From Ornithinimicrobium pratense (lineage in GTDB: Bacteria; Actinomycetota; Actinomycetes; Actinomycetales; Dermatophilaceae): a stretch of DNA of 64,000 bases. The position numbers and the translations under genes were made by a program. The notes beneath the pieces are model-generated. The model had not been told where the DNA came from and ran no database searches. It worked only from the letters and a program-made list of their open reading frames with translations. The DNA lies in NCBI RefSeq assembly GCF_008843165.1, contig NZ_CP044427.1, positions 2,046,001 to 2,110,000 on the forward strand. The letters run 5' to 3'. Below, in pieces: positions 45,184 to 54,113 of this stretch (positions are counted from its first letter, which is position 1; every line of letters starts with the position of its first letter).

Positions 45184-48159
45184 CTACTCGCCGGTCGGCG
45201 GCCCGGCAGGGGCCACGACCCGGCCCCGGCGGCGGCGCTTGGGTGCGGGCGCCGACTCCTCCTGTGCGACGGGCGCGGGAGCGTCCTGCGGGGCGGGCGC
45301 GGGAGCTTCCTGCCGGGCGGGGTCGGGAGCGTCCTGTGAGACGGGGGCCGGCTCCGGCTGCGTCACCGGGGCGGTGACGGCGGCCTTGCTGCTGCGGCGC
45401 CGAGCCCGCTTCGTGGGCTCTGGCTCGGGCTGCGCGGATTCCGGCTGCGGAGCTGCCGTTGACTGTGCGGTGTCGGTGTCATTGCCCGTCCCCTGGTCCG
45501 TGGTTCCCGACGCGTCGCCGTCCGAGTCGATGGCAGCGGTGGTCACCACGTCCTCGGCCACCTCGTCGGCGACCGCCTTGGCGGTGTCGGAGCTCGCGCC
45601 CGCGTTGAGCGCGGCGGCGTGGGCGGCCGCGGCGATCTGGGCCGGCGTGGGACCGTTCGGGTTCGGGGTCGGCAGGACGTTCTTGCCCTCCATCGAGGAC
45701 GACGAGCTGGAGCTGCCGTTGCCGCGGCCGTTCTGGGTGCGGCCACGCCCGCGGCGGGAGCCGCCGTTGCCGCCTCCGTTGGACTCCTCGAAACTCCCGC
45801 CCTTGCCGACCGGCTCGGACTGGACGGTGATCCCCCGTCCGGAGCAGTGGGCGCAGGTCTCGGAGAAGACCTCGATCAGACCCGACCCGACCCGCTTGCG
45901 GGTCATCTGGACCAGTCCCAGCGAGGTGACCTCAGCGACCTGGTGCTTGGTGCGGTCGCGCCCCAGGCACTCCAGCAGACGTCGGACGACCAGGTCCCGG
46001 TTGCTCTCCAGCACCATGTCGATGAAGTCGATGACGATGATGCCGCCGATGTCCCGCAGCCGCAGCTGGCGGACGATCTCCTCGGCCGCCTCGATGTTGT
46101 TCTTGGTGACCGTCTCCTCCAGGTTCCCGCCGGAGCCGGTGAACTTGCCGGTGTTGACATCGACCACGGTCATCGCCTCGGTGCGGTCGATGACCAGCGA
46201 GCCTCCGGACGGCAACCAGACCTTGCGGTCCATCGCCTTGGCGATCGCCTCGTGGACCCGGTGGACGGTGAAGACGTCGGTGGTGCCGGTGTACTTCTCG
46301 ACCCGCTCGGCCAGGTCCGGCGCCACCTCGTCGATGTAGCGCTTGACCTCTGTCCAGGCCTCCTCACCAGAGACGATGAGCTTGGCGAAGTCCTCGTTGA
46401 AGACGTCGCGGATGACCCGGACGGTCATGTCCGGCTCGCCGTGCAGCAGCGCCGGGGCGTTGGCGGTGCGGCTCCTGGTCTGGATCCGCTCCCAGGTCTT
46501 CGTCAGCCGCTCCACGTCCGCCCGCAGCTCGGCCTCGGAGGCGCCCTCGGCGGCGGTGCGCACGATGACGCCCGCGTCGGCCGGGACGACCTCCTTGAGG
46601 ATCTTCTTCAGGCGGGACCGCTCGTTCTCCGGCAGTTTGCGCGAGATGCCAGTCATCGAGCTGCTCGGCACATAGACCAGGTAGCGACCCGGCAGCGAGA
46701 TCTGGGAGGTCAGCCGGGCTCCCTTGTGCCCGATCGGGTCCTTGGTGACCTGCACCAGGACCGACTCGCCGGACTTCAGCGCGTTCTCGATGCGACGGGG
46801 CTCGTTGCCGACCAGGCCCGCCACGTCCCAGTTCACCTCACCGGCGTAGAGAACGGCGTTGCGGCCCTTGCCGATGTCGACGAAGGCGGCCTCCATCGAG
46901 GGCAGGACGTTCTGCACGCGGCCGAGGTAGACGTTGCCGGCCATCGTGCTCTGGGCTGAGCGGGAGACGTAGTGCTCAACGGGCACCCCGTCCTCGAGCA
47001 CCGCGATCTGAGTGTGGTCCTCGAGGCCGCGCACGACCATGACCCGCTCCACGCTCTCGCGCCGGGCCAAGAACTCCGCCTCGCTGATGATCGTGCGGCG
47101 GCGCCCCGCCTCGCGCCCCTCCCGCCGGCGCTGGCGCTTGGCCTCCAGCCGGGTCGAGCCCTTGATCGAGGTCACCTCGTCCTGGGCCGACCGCTCCGCC
47201 TGGCCGTTGCGGCTGCGACGGCGCCGCCGTCGCGTCGAGGACGCATCGTCCTGCTCGTCCGTGGCCTGGTCGTTGCTGTCCTGCCCGTTGCCGTCGGCGC
47301 GCTCCCCCTGCGCCTGGCCGGAGCCTTGGCTGCCGCTCCCATTGCTGCTGCCGCGGCCTCGGCGGCTACGGGTGCGGGTCCGGGTGCCCGCGGACGAGGC
47401 AGCCTGGCCGCCCTCGACCTGCGTACCTGCGCCATCGACACCGTCCTGCGCCGGGGTGTCGTCCTCGCTGGTCTGCTGGGCGTCGTCCTCGGTCTGGTCG
47501 GAGTCGGCCCCTGCCCGCGTGCGGCGGCCCTTGCCACCGCGGCGGCGGCGACGGCCGCGGGTGCCGTCGCCGTCGTCCTCACCTTGACCGGTCCTGCCGT
47601 CAGCCTCGTCCGTGTCGTCACCTTCGCTGGCCTGCCGGTCGAGCGGGAGGTCCTCGTCGGTCGGTCGCTCCACCGGCGTGACCGGCGCGGAGGTGACCCG
47701 ACGGCTCCGGCGACGGGGCAAGTCGCTCAGGTCGGGAGCCTGGAAGACCAGTCCGAAGGACGGCAGCGCCGGCGCCGCCTCCTGGGCCGCATCGCCCCCG
47801 TTGCCATCGTCGTCCTCGGGTGCGGTGTCCGCGACGCTGTCGTCCACGACAGCGACGACGGGCACTCCGCCCAGCTCGTCGGTGTCGTCGGGGTTCTCGT
47901 CTTCGCCACCCTCGTCGGGGTCGGCGCCATGGTCTGCCCCGCGAGTGCCTTCGGTTTCGTCGCTCTCGTCGGTGTCGTCACCCTCGTCGCTGCTGGTCCC
48001 GACGCCGGCATCGGCGGCGTCGGACGCTGTGCTGTCGGGGTCCACGGCGTCCGCGCCGTCCTGGTGCGAGCCGAACAGGGCCTGGGCATCGGCGGCGAGC
48101 TGTGCGGCCCGTGCTGCGCGCTCCTGCGCCTCGTCAGTGGTGATGCTGTCGTCAGACAC
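45184..48159 (-). CDS. rne: Ribonuclease E/G family endoribonuclease
   Basis: The 991 residues have a long disordered N-terminal extension (about 1-350) made of acidic, Ser/Gly and Arg-rich stretches, then an S1 domain near 400-435. The catalytic core follows with metal-binding TVVDVNTGKFTGSGG and IVIDFIDMV. The zinc-link Cys pair is CAHCSGRG near 766, and the C-terminal tail is Ala/Pro-rich. This layout, with the extension at the N-terminus, is characteristic of actinobacterial RNase E. GTG 48159 was preferred to ATG 48174 because GGAAGGA lies 6 bases before it. A hairpin covers the bases just upstream. Confidence 0.92.
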   Translation of the reverse strand: MSDDSITTDEAQERAARAAQLAADAQALFGSHQDGADAVDPDSTASDAADAGVGTSSDEGDDTDESDETEGTRGADHGADPDEGGEDENPDDTDELGGVPVVAVVDDSVADTAPEDDDGNGGDAAQEAAPALPSFGLVFQAPDLSDLPRRRSRRVTSAPVTPVERPTDEDLPLDRQASEGDDTDEADGRTGQGEDDGDGTRGRRRRRGGKGRRTRAGADSDQTEDDAQQTSEDDTPAQDGVDGAGTQVEGGQAASSAGTRTRTRSRRGRGSSNGSGSQGSGQAQGERADGNGQDSNDQATDEQDDASSTRRRRRRSRNGQAERSAQDEVTSIKGSTRLEAKRQRRREGREAGRRRTIISEAEFLARRESVERVMVVRGLEDHTQIAVLEDGVPVEHYVSRSAQSTMAGNVYLGRVQNVLPSMEAAFVDIGKGRNAVLYAGEVNWDVAGLVGNEPRRIENALKSGESVLVQVTKDPIGHKGARLTSQISLPGRYLVYVPSSSMTGISRKLPENERSRLKKILKEVVPADAGVIVRTAAEGASEAELRADVERLTKTWERIQTRSRTANAPALLHGEPDMTVRVIRDVFNEDFAKLIVSGEEAWTEVKRYIDEVAPDLAERVEKYTGTTDVFTVHRVHEAIAKAMDRKVWLPSGGSLVIDRTEAMTVVDVNTGKFTGSGGNLEETVTKNNIEAAEEIVRQLRLRDIGGIIVIDFIDMVLESNRDLVVRRLLECLGRDRTKHQVAEVTSLGLVQMTRKRVGSGLIEVFSETCAHCSGRGITVQSEPVGKGGSFEESNGGGNGGSRRGRGRTQNGRGNGSSSSSSSMEGKNVLPTPNPNGPTPAQIAAAAHAAALNAGASSDTAKAVADEVAEDVVTTAAIDSDGDASGTTDQGTGNDTDTAQSTAAPQPESAQPEPEPTKRARRRSSKAAVTAPVTQPEPAPVSQDAPDPARQEAPAPAPQDAPAPVAQEESAPAPKRRRRGRVVAPAGPPTGE

Positions 48160-48180
48160 GTGGTGTCCTTCCATGCCCTA

Positions 48181-48223
48181 CGGGTAGCCCACACCACGGA
48201 ATCCGCTGGGGATCCGCTACCCG
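48181..48223 (-). promoter_or_regulatory. Hairpin in the rne 5' leader
   Basis: CGGGTAGC (48181-48188) pairs exactly with GCTACCCG (48216-48223), enclosing inner GGATCC/GGATTCC-type pairing. It ends about 21 bases before the GTG start and could control ribosome access or self-cleavage of the rne mRNA. The 278-base gap up to the DUF2344 gene otherwise shows only GC-rich sequence. Confidence 0.5.
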
Positions 48224-48452
48224 CCTGGCGCGGGTGCGTCGTCCGGACCGGTCGGCCGGGACGGAAGTCGTCCTGTCACCCGGGTCGGTTCGCGCGTCGC
48301 GCGGCACCGGGGGTGCGGTGGAGCGGGCTCGACGCTCAACGTGGGCGTCGCGCGTGCCGGCTGGTGGCCGCACAGCGTGGGACTCGCACCGGGTCGGGCA
48401 GCGGTGTGGCGTTCTGTCCGACCACCACGCAGTATCGCACACGCCCGGGCGC

Positions 48453-49214
48453 TCACCCAGTCAGCGACGCGGCGACCTCGTTCCCCCGGAGGGGCCCCTG
48501 GCGCAGGCGGGTGCTGACCGGTCGGGGCAGCCCTAGCCCGCCGACCTGGCGCAACGCACCCCAGATCTCCTCGGGTCGCACGGTGGGAGTGGTGTGCCGC
48601 ACCGTGGCCAGGACGACCACATCACCGGTCGCGGCGGGCACCTCGACCGGCGTGTCGTCGGCCACCGCCAGGGTGACGACCGCGGCGCGCACGTCCAGCT
48701 CGCGCGGGCCCTTCTTCATCATCCGCGTCACATGCAGCTCCTCGATGGCCCGGAAGGCCTCGACCGCCGACCCCACAGCCTCCCGGCCCGGCACGTCCTC
48801 CGCGGCCCTAAACCGCAACGCCCACAGGCTGCCCTGCAGGTGATCGGCCAGGGCCCCGGGCAGGTCGGCCGCGTCAGACACCTCAAGGACGTCGAGCCCT
48901 TCGGGCAGCGCGGCGTCCAACCCGGCCCGCACCGACCCAGGCTCCAAGGATCTGGTCAGCGAGATCTCCACAAACTCCGCCTCGGACGCCGCCCCGGTGG
49001 GGGCGGCGTTGGCGTAAGAGATCTTGGGGTGGGGGTGGAAACCGGCCGAGTAGGCCATCGGCAGCCCGGCCTTGCGCACCGCTCGTTCCAGCGCCCGCTG
49101 GAAGTCGCGGGTGGAGGTGAACCGCATCCGCCCACGCTTGGCATAGCGGATGCGCAGCTTCTGGACCGCAGGGTCGGGTGCAGGCCCCTCGGGCACACGT
49201 CGAGATCCGGCCAT
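48453..49214 (-). CDS. DUF2344 / TIGR03936 radical SAM-associated protein
   Basis: The 253-residue protein has the family opening KLRIRYAKRGRMRFTSTRDF and GLPMAYSAGFHPHPKISYANA. Homologs either are fused to, or lie beside, the B12-binding radical SAM protein TIGR03960, found here at 52066-54039. Their joint reaction is unknown, with tRNA or ribosome modification suspected. In this window the partner is about 2.9 kb away, separated by serC, serA and an SRPBCC gene. ATG 49214 was chosen. Confidence 0.88.
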   Translation of the reverse strand: MAGSRRVPEGPAPDPAVQKLRIRYAKRGRMRFTSTRDFQRALERAVRKAGLPMAYSAGFHPHPKISYANAAPTGAASEAEFVEISLTRSLEPGSVRAGLDAALPEGLDVLEVSDAADLPGALADHLQGSLWALRFRAAEDVPGREAVGSAVEAFRAIEELHVTRMMKKGPRELDVRAAVVTLAVADDTPVEVPAATGDVVVLATVRHTTPTVRPEEIWGALRQVGGLGLPRPVSTRLRQGPLRGNEVAASLTG

Positions 49215-49272
49215 GGTCGGCACCCTAACCTGGGTCCGGAGCACCTCGTCCTTGACGGTAGGTTAAGGAGTC

Positions 49273-50352
49273 GTGCGCGTCTACAACTTCTCCGCCGGCC
49301 CAGCCACCATGCCCCTCGAGGTCCTCGAACGAGCCCAGGCCGAGCTGATCGACTGGCGCGGCAGCGGCATGTCGGTGATGGAGATGTCCCACCGCAGCAA
49401 GGAGTTCGTCACCGTCGCGGCGCAGGCCGAGGCCCGGCTGCGTGCTCTGCTCGCGGTGCCCGAGGAGTATGCCGTGCTCTTCCTGCAGGGCGGCGCGACC
49501 GGACAGTTCGCCGGGGTCCCGTTGAATCTCACGGCTCCCGGCGCAGCAGCGGCTTACGTGAACACCGGCTCCTGGAGTGCCAAGGCCATCGACGAGGCCC
49601 GGAAGTACGTCGACGTGCACGTCGTCGCGGACGAGAAGGACTCCAACTACACCACCGTGCCCGCCGAGGGCAGCCTGGAGGTCCCGGGCGACGCGGCATA
49701 CCTGCACCTCACCCTCAACGAGACCATCGGTGGGGTGGAGTTCCCCTACCTCCCGGACGCCGGAGAGATCCCGCTCGTCACCGACGCCAGCTCCACGATG
49801 CTGTCGCGCCCGGTGGACGTCTCGAGGTTCGGGGTGATCTACGCCGGGGCGCAGAAGAACCTGGGTCCCTCCGGGCTCGTGGTCATCATCGTCCGGCGCG
49901 ACCTAATGGGCCGGGCCCGGCCTGAGGTGCCCGCCGCGATGGACTGGACGGCGATGGCCGAGGCCGACTCGATGCTCAACACGCCGCCGACGCTGGCCTG
50001 GTACCTGGTCGGGCTGGTGCTGGAGTGGGTGGAGGAGCAGGGCGGGCTCACCGCCATGGCTGAGCGCAACCGGGCCAAGGCCGAGCTGATCTACGGCACG
50101 ATAGACCGCTCCGACTTCTACTCCAACCCGGTCCAGCCGGCCGCGCGGTCGTGGATGAACGTGCCCTTCCTCGTGCCGGACCCTGCCCTGGAAAAGCCGT
50201 TTGTCGCGGCCGCCGAGGCCGCCGGGCTCTCGGGGCTGGGCGGCCACCGCAGCGTGGGCGGGATGCGCGCCTCCATCTACAACGCCATGCCGATCGAGGG
50301 CGTGCAGGCCCTCGTCGACTTCATGACCGACTTCGAGAAGCAGAACGGCTGA
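49273..50352 (+). CDS. serC: Phosphoserine aminotransferase
   Basis: The 359-residue PLP enzyme converts 3-phosphohydroxypyruvate to phosphoserine. It has the opening VYNFSAGPATMP, MSVMEMSHRSKEF, FLQGGATGQFAGVPLNL and the PLP lysine in YAGAQKNLGPSG, ending with GGMRASIYNAMP. The GTG start has AAGGAG only 2 bases before it, unusually close; the N-terminal motif nevertheless requires this start. serA follows 3 bases after. Confidence 0.95.
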   Translation: MRVYNFSAGPATMPLEVLERAQAELIDWRGSGMSVMEMSHRSKEFVTVAAQAEARLRALLAVPEEYAVLFLQGGATGQFAGVPLNLTAPGAAAAYVNTGSWSAKAIDEARKYVDVHVVADEKDSNYTTVPAEGSLEVPGDAAYLHLTLNETIGGVEFPYLPDAGEIPLVTDASSTMLSRPVDVSRFGVIYAGAQKNLGPSGLVVIIVRRDLMGRARPEVPAAMDWTAMAEADSMLNTPPTLAWYLVGLVLEWVEEQGGLTAMAERNRAKAELIYGTIDRSDFYSNPVQPAARSWMNVPFLVPDPALEKPFVAAAEAAGLSGLGGHRSVGGMRASIYNAMPIEGVQALVDFMTDFEKQNG

Positions 50353-50355
50353 CCC

Positions 50356-51546
50356 ATGAGCAACGGCAGGTTCCCGATCCAGACCGTCAACGCGATCTCC
50401 CCCGTGGGTCTGCAGCGGCTCGATCGCGACATCTTCGACCTCGGCACCGACATCGCCGAGCCGCGGGGCATCCTCGTGCGCTCGGCTGACCTGCACGACC
50501 GACCGGTCCCGCAGAGCCTGTATGCCGTGGCCCGGGCCGGTGCCGGCACCAACAACATCCCGGTCGACAAGCTGGCCGCCCTGGGCATACCGGTCTTCAA
50601 CACCCCCGGCGCCAACGCCAACGCGGTCAAGGAGCTGGTGATCGCCGGCATGCTCCTCGCCGCCCGCAGCCTTTACCACGCGGCCGACTACACCCGGAAC
50701 CTGGTCGCCGAGCAGGGGTTGTCTGGTCAGGCCCTCAACGAGCAGGTCGAGGCGGGCAAGAAGCAGTTTGCCGGTTTCGAGCTGCCCGGGAAAACGTTGG
50801 GCGTGATCGGGCTGGGCTCGATCGGCGTCCTCGTCGCCAACGCCGCCCAGTCGCTGGGGATGAAGGTGCTCGGCTATGACCCGGCGGTGACGATCAAGAA
50901 CGCCTGGCAGCTCTCCCCCAACGTCGAGCAGGTCGAAAGCGTGGAGGAGCTGTTCGCCCGCTCGGAGCTGATCACGCTGCACGTGCCGCTCATCGACAGC
51001 ACCAGGGGGCTGGTCAACACCGAGCGGATCGCGAGCATGCCCCGAGGTGCAGTGGTGCTCAACTTCGCCCGCGGTGGCGTGGTCGACGAGACCGCCGTCC
51101 TCCAGGCCCTTGACTCAGGTCACCTGCACGCCTACGTCAACGACTTCCCCACCGAGGCCGGGGCCGTCCACTCGCGGGTCATCACCCTGCCCCACCTTGG
51201 CGCCTCCACCGGCGAGGCCGAGGACAACTGCGCGGTGATGGCGGTCGACCAGCTGCAGGACTTCCTGCTCAACGGCAACATTCGCAATGCGGTGAACTAC
51301 CCCGAGGTCATCATGGCCCGGACGCCGGGCACCACCCGTCTGGGGATCTTCAACGCGAACAAGCCCAACATGATCGGCCAGATCACCGCCGTGCTCGCCG
51401 AGGCCGGTCTCAACGTCGCGGAGTTCACCAACAAGTCCAGGGGTGACTACGCCTACACCCTCGTCGATGTCGAGGGCGAGGTCCGCGACGAGCTCAAGGA
51501 GCAGATTCTGGCCATCGACGGCGTCATCCGCGCACGCAAGCTCTGA
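50356..51546 (+). CDS. serA: D-3-phosphoglycerate dehydrogenase
   Basis: The 396-residue NAD-dependent enzyme starts serine synthesis. The NAD fold GVIGLGSIGVLVAN, the catalytic region LNFARGGVVDE and LPHLGASTGEAEDN are clear. A C-terminal ACT domain (about 320-396) could give serine feedback. It lacks the extra intervening domain of the longer mycobacterial enzyme. It forms a two-gene serine operon with serC. Confidence 0.93.
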   Translation: MSNGRFPIQTVNAISPVGLQRLDRDIFDLGTDIAEPRGILVRSADLHDRPVPQSLYAVARAGAGTNNIPVDKLAALGIPVFNTPGANANAVKELVIAGMLLAARSLYHAADYTRNLVAEQGLSGQALNEQVEAGKKQFAGFELPGKTLGVIGLGSIGVLVANAAQSLGMKVLGYDPAVTIKNAWQLSPNVEQVESVEELFARSELITLHVPLIDSTRGLVNTERIASMPRGAVVLNFARGGVVDETAVLQALDSGHLHAYVNDFPTEAGAVHSRVITLPHLGASTGEAEDNCAVMAVDQLQDFLLNGNIRNAVNYPEVIMARTPGTTRLGIFNANKPNMIGQITAVLAEAGLNVAEFTNKSRGDYAYTLVDVEGEVRDELKEQILAIDGVIRARKL

Positions 51547-51558
51547 CCCCAGAGGTCA

Positions 51559-52029
51559 TCAGGTCGACCCGTCGGCCTCCGCGCGCGCCGCGAGCCGGTC
51601 GACGGACGACTGGAGCATCCCGGCTGTGGTGGCGCGCGCCCGGTCCATTCGGGCAGCGTCGGTGAGCTCGCTCCAGTCATAGGTGTGCGTCACCCGGGTC
51701 GCACCGTCCGGCCGGGGCTCGAGCGTCCACCGCCACAGGTGCCCGGCCGGCGGCTCGCCGGGCGAGGCAGGCTTCCAGGCCAGGCGCCGGCTCTCCTCGA
51801 ACTCGACGACGTGGTTCTCCCGCACCTTCCCGTTGGTCAGCGTCATCGTGAAGACATCGCCGAGCTGCCGCACCCGCTGCCCGCCCGGCGCCTCGACGAG
51901 GTTGTCGTTGCCGTCCCACTCCGGCTGTCGGGCAGGGTCGGCGATCAGCTCGAAGATCGTCTCCGGGGGTGCCTTGACGTCACGGCTCGCTCGGACGACC
52001 TGGGTCGTTCCGTCCTGGTCTGCGTTCAT
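51559..52029 (-). CDS. SRPBCC (START/polyketide cyclase-like) family protein
   Basis: The 156 residues fit the SRPBCC lipid/ligand-binding fold: RDVKAPPETIFELIADPARQ, FEESRRLAWKPASPG and WRWTLEPRPDGATRVTHTYD, followed by a C-terminal helix. Such proteins bind hydrophobic ligands or act as stress-related ATPase activators; the ligand is unknown. It converges on serA with 12 bases between stops and is not clearly linked to its neighbours. Confidence 0.82.
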   Translation of the reverse strand: MNADQDGTTQVVRASRDVKAPPETIFELIADPARQPEWDGNDNLVEAPGGQRVRQLGDVFTMTLTNGKVRENHVVEFEESRRLAWKPASPGEPPAGHLWRWTLEPRPDGATRVTHTYDWSELTDAARMDRARATTAGMLQSSVDRLAARAEADGST

Positions 52030-52065
52030 AGGCTCATCTCAGCACACGGTGCCGCTCGCCGGAGG

Positions 52066-54039
52066 TCAGGGGTGGAGCACGGTCAGGGGCAGCAGCGTCT
52101 TGCCCGTGGGGCCGATCTGGATCTCGGTGTTCAGCTGCGGGCACACGCCGCAGTCAAAGCACGGGGTCCAGCGGCAGTCCTCGACCTCGCGCTCGTCGAG
52201 GGCGTCCAGCCAGTCCTCCCACAGCCACTCCTTGTCCAGCCCGGAGTCGATGTGGTCCCAGGGAAGCACCTCGTGCTCACCGCGCTCGCGGGTGGTGAAC
52301 CAGTCGACGTCCACGCCGGTCCCGGCCAGCCCGCGCTCGGCGGCTGACATCCACCGCTCGTAGGAGAAGTGCTCGCTCCAGCCGTCGAACCGTCCACCGG
52401 CACGCCATACCCCCTCGATCACCGCGCCCAGGCGGCGGTCGCCGCGGGAGAGCAGGCCCTCGACGATCCCCGGCTGGCCGTCGTGGTAGCGGAAGCCGAT
52501 CGCCGAGCCGTAGCGCCGGTCCGAGCGCAGCGCCTCGCGCAGCTTGGCCAGCCGCGCGTCGGTTTCCTCCGACCCCAGCTGTGCGGCCCACTGGAAGGGG
52601 GTATGCGGCTTGGGCACGAACCCGCCGATCGACACCGTGCAGCGGATATCTCGTCGCCCGGAGACCTCGCGTCCGGTGTCGATCACCTTCTTGGCCAGGT
52701 CGGCGATCGCCAGCACGTCCTCGTCGGTCTCGGTCGGAAGTCCGCACATGAAGTAGAGCTTGACCTGGCGCCAACCGGCCGCGTACGCGGCCGCGACGGT
52801 GCGGATGAGGTCTTCCTCGGTGACCATCTTGTTGATCACCTTGCGCAGCCGCTCGCTCCCGCCCTCGGGCGCGAAGGTCAGGCCCGAACGTCGACCGTTG
52901 CGGGTCAGCTCGTTGGCCAGTTCGATGTTGAAGGCGTCGACCCGGGTCGAGGGCAGCGACAGCCCGGTCTGGGTCCCCTCGTAGCGGTCGGCGAGCCCCT
53001 TGGTGAGCTCGGCGATCTCGGAGTGGTCGGCCGAGGACAGCGAGAGCAGCCCGACCTCATCCAGGCCGGTCGAGCACAGCCCCTGCTCGACCATCTCGCC
53101 GATCCCGGTGATCGAGCGCTCGCGCACGGGGCGGGTGATCATCCCGGCCTGGCAGAACCGGCAGCCACGGGTGCAGCCGCGGAAGATCTCCACGCTCATC
53201 CGCTCGTGCACCGACTCGGTGACCGGCACCAGCGGTGTCTTGGGGTAGGGCCAGGCGTCAAGGTCCATCACGGTGTGCTTGGAGACCCGCCACGGCACGC
53301 CGTGCAGGTCCGCGCGTGGCGCGACCCGCTGGATCCGCCCGTCGGGAAGGTAGGACACCTCGTAGAAGGCAGGGACGTAAACACCCCCGGTGCGGGCCAG
53401 CTCCAGCAGGAGGCCCTGACGACCGTCGGGGCGGCCGGCCCGCTTCCAGGCGTTGATGATCCGGGAGGTCTGCAGCACCGCCTCCTCACCGTCGCCCACG
53501 ATCGCGGCGTCGATGAAGTCCGCGACCGGCTCGGGGTTGAAGCTGGCGTGCCCGCCGGCCAGCACGATCGGGTGCTCCTCGCCGCGGTCCTTGCTGTGCA
53601 GCGGGATCCCGGCCAGGTCCAGGGCCGTGAGGAGGTTGGTGTAGCCCAGCTCGGTGGAGAAGCTGACCCCCAGCACGTCGAAGTCACCGACCGCCCGGTG
53701 CGCGTCCACGGTGAACTGCGGCACCTCGCGCTGGCGCATGAGCTCTTCCAGATCGGGCCACACCGCGTAGGTGCGCTCGGCGAGCACGTCCGGCTGCTCG
53801 TTGAGCACCTCATACAGGATCATCACGCCCTGGTTGGGCAGACCGATCTCGTAGGCGTCGGGGTACATCAGCGCCCAGCGCGCGGTGCTCACTCCCCCGC
53901 AGTCCCAGTCCTTGACCTGGGAGTTCAACTCACCGCCGATGTACTGCACCGGCTTGCTGACCTCCTCCAGCAGCGGCTCGAGGTCGGCGAGCAGCGACTG
54001 GCCGGGCGCGCGGGCGGGGGTGAGGGGTGCGGCGGACAT
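52066..54039 (-). CDS. TIGR03960 family B12-binding radical SAM protein
   Basis: The 657-residue protein has an N-terminal cobalamin-binding region (about 45-220: ALMYPDAYEIGLPNQGVMIL and VLAGGHASFNPEPVADFID). The radical SAM motif is CTRGCRFCQAG near residue 290, followed by LTFAPEGGSERLRKV. A C-terminal four-Cys region contains CRWTPCFDCGVCPQ. The reaction is unknown. It usually works with the DUF2344 protein, here at 48453-49214. ATG 54039 was chosen; upstream codons look spurious. Confidence 0.9.
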   Translation of the reverse strand: MSAAPLTPARAPGQSLLADLEPLLEEVSKPVQYIGGELNSQVKDWDCGGVSTARWALMYPDAYEIGLPNQGVMILYEVLNEQPDVLAERTYAVWPDLEELMRQREVPQFTVDAHRAVGDFDVLGVSFSTELGYTNLLTALDLAGIPLHSKDRGEEHPIVLAGGHASFNPEPVADFIDAAIVGDGEEAVLQTSRIINAWKRAGRPDGRQGLLLELARTGGVYVPAFYEVSYLPDGRIQRVAPRADLHGVPWRVSKHTVMDLDAWPYPKTPLVPVTESVHERMSVEIFRGCTRGCRFCQAGMITRPVRERSITGIGEMVEQGLCSTGLDEVGLLSLSSADHSEIAELTKGLADRYEGTQTGLSLPSTRVDAFNIELANELTRNGRRSGLTFAPEGGSERLRKVINKMVTEEDLIRTVAAAYAAGWRQVKLYFMCGLPTETDEDVLAIADLAKKVIDTGREVSGRRDIRCTVSIGGFVPKPHTPFQWAAQLGSEETDARLAKLREALRSDRRYGSAIGFRYHDGQPGIVEGLLSRGDRRLGAVIEGVWRAGGRFDGWSEHFSYERWMSAAERGLAGTGVDVDWFTTRERGEHEVLPWDHIDSGLDKEWLWEDWLDALDEREVEDCRWTPCFDCGVCPQLNTEIQIGPTGKTLLPLTVLHP

Positions 54040-54113
54040 GCCCCCAGGGTATGCAGTGCGCCGCCGCCGACCCAACCGTGCCGCCCGGCACGGCTGGGTC
54101 GACTCAGCGCGCC

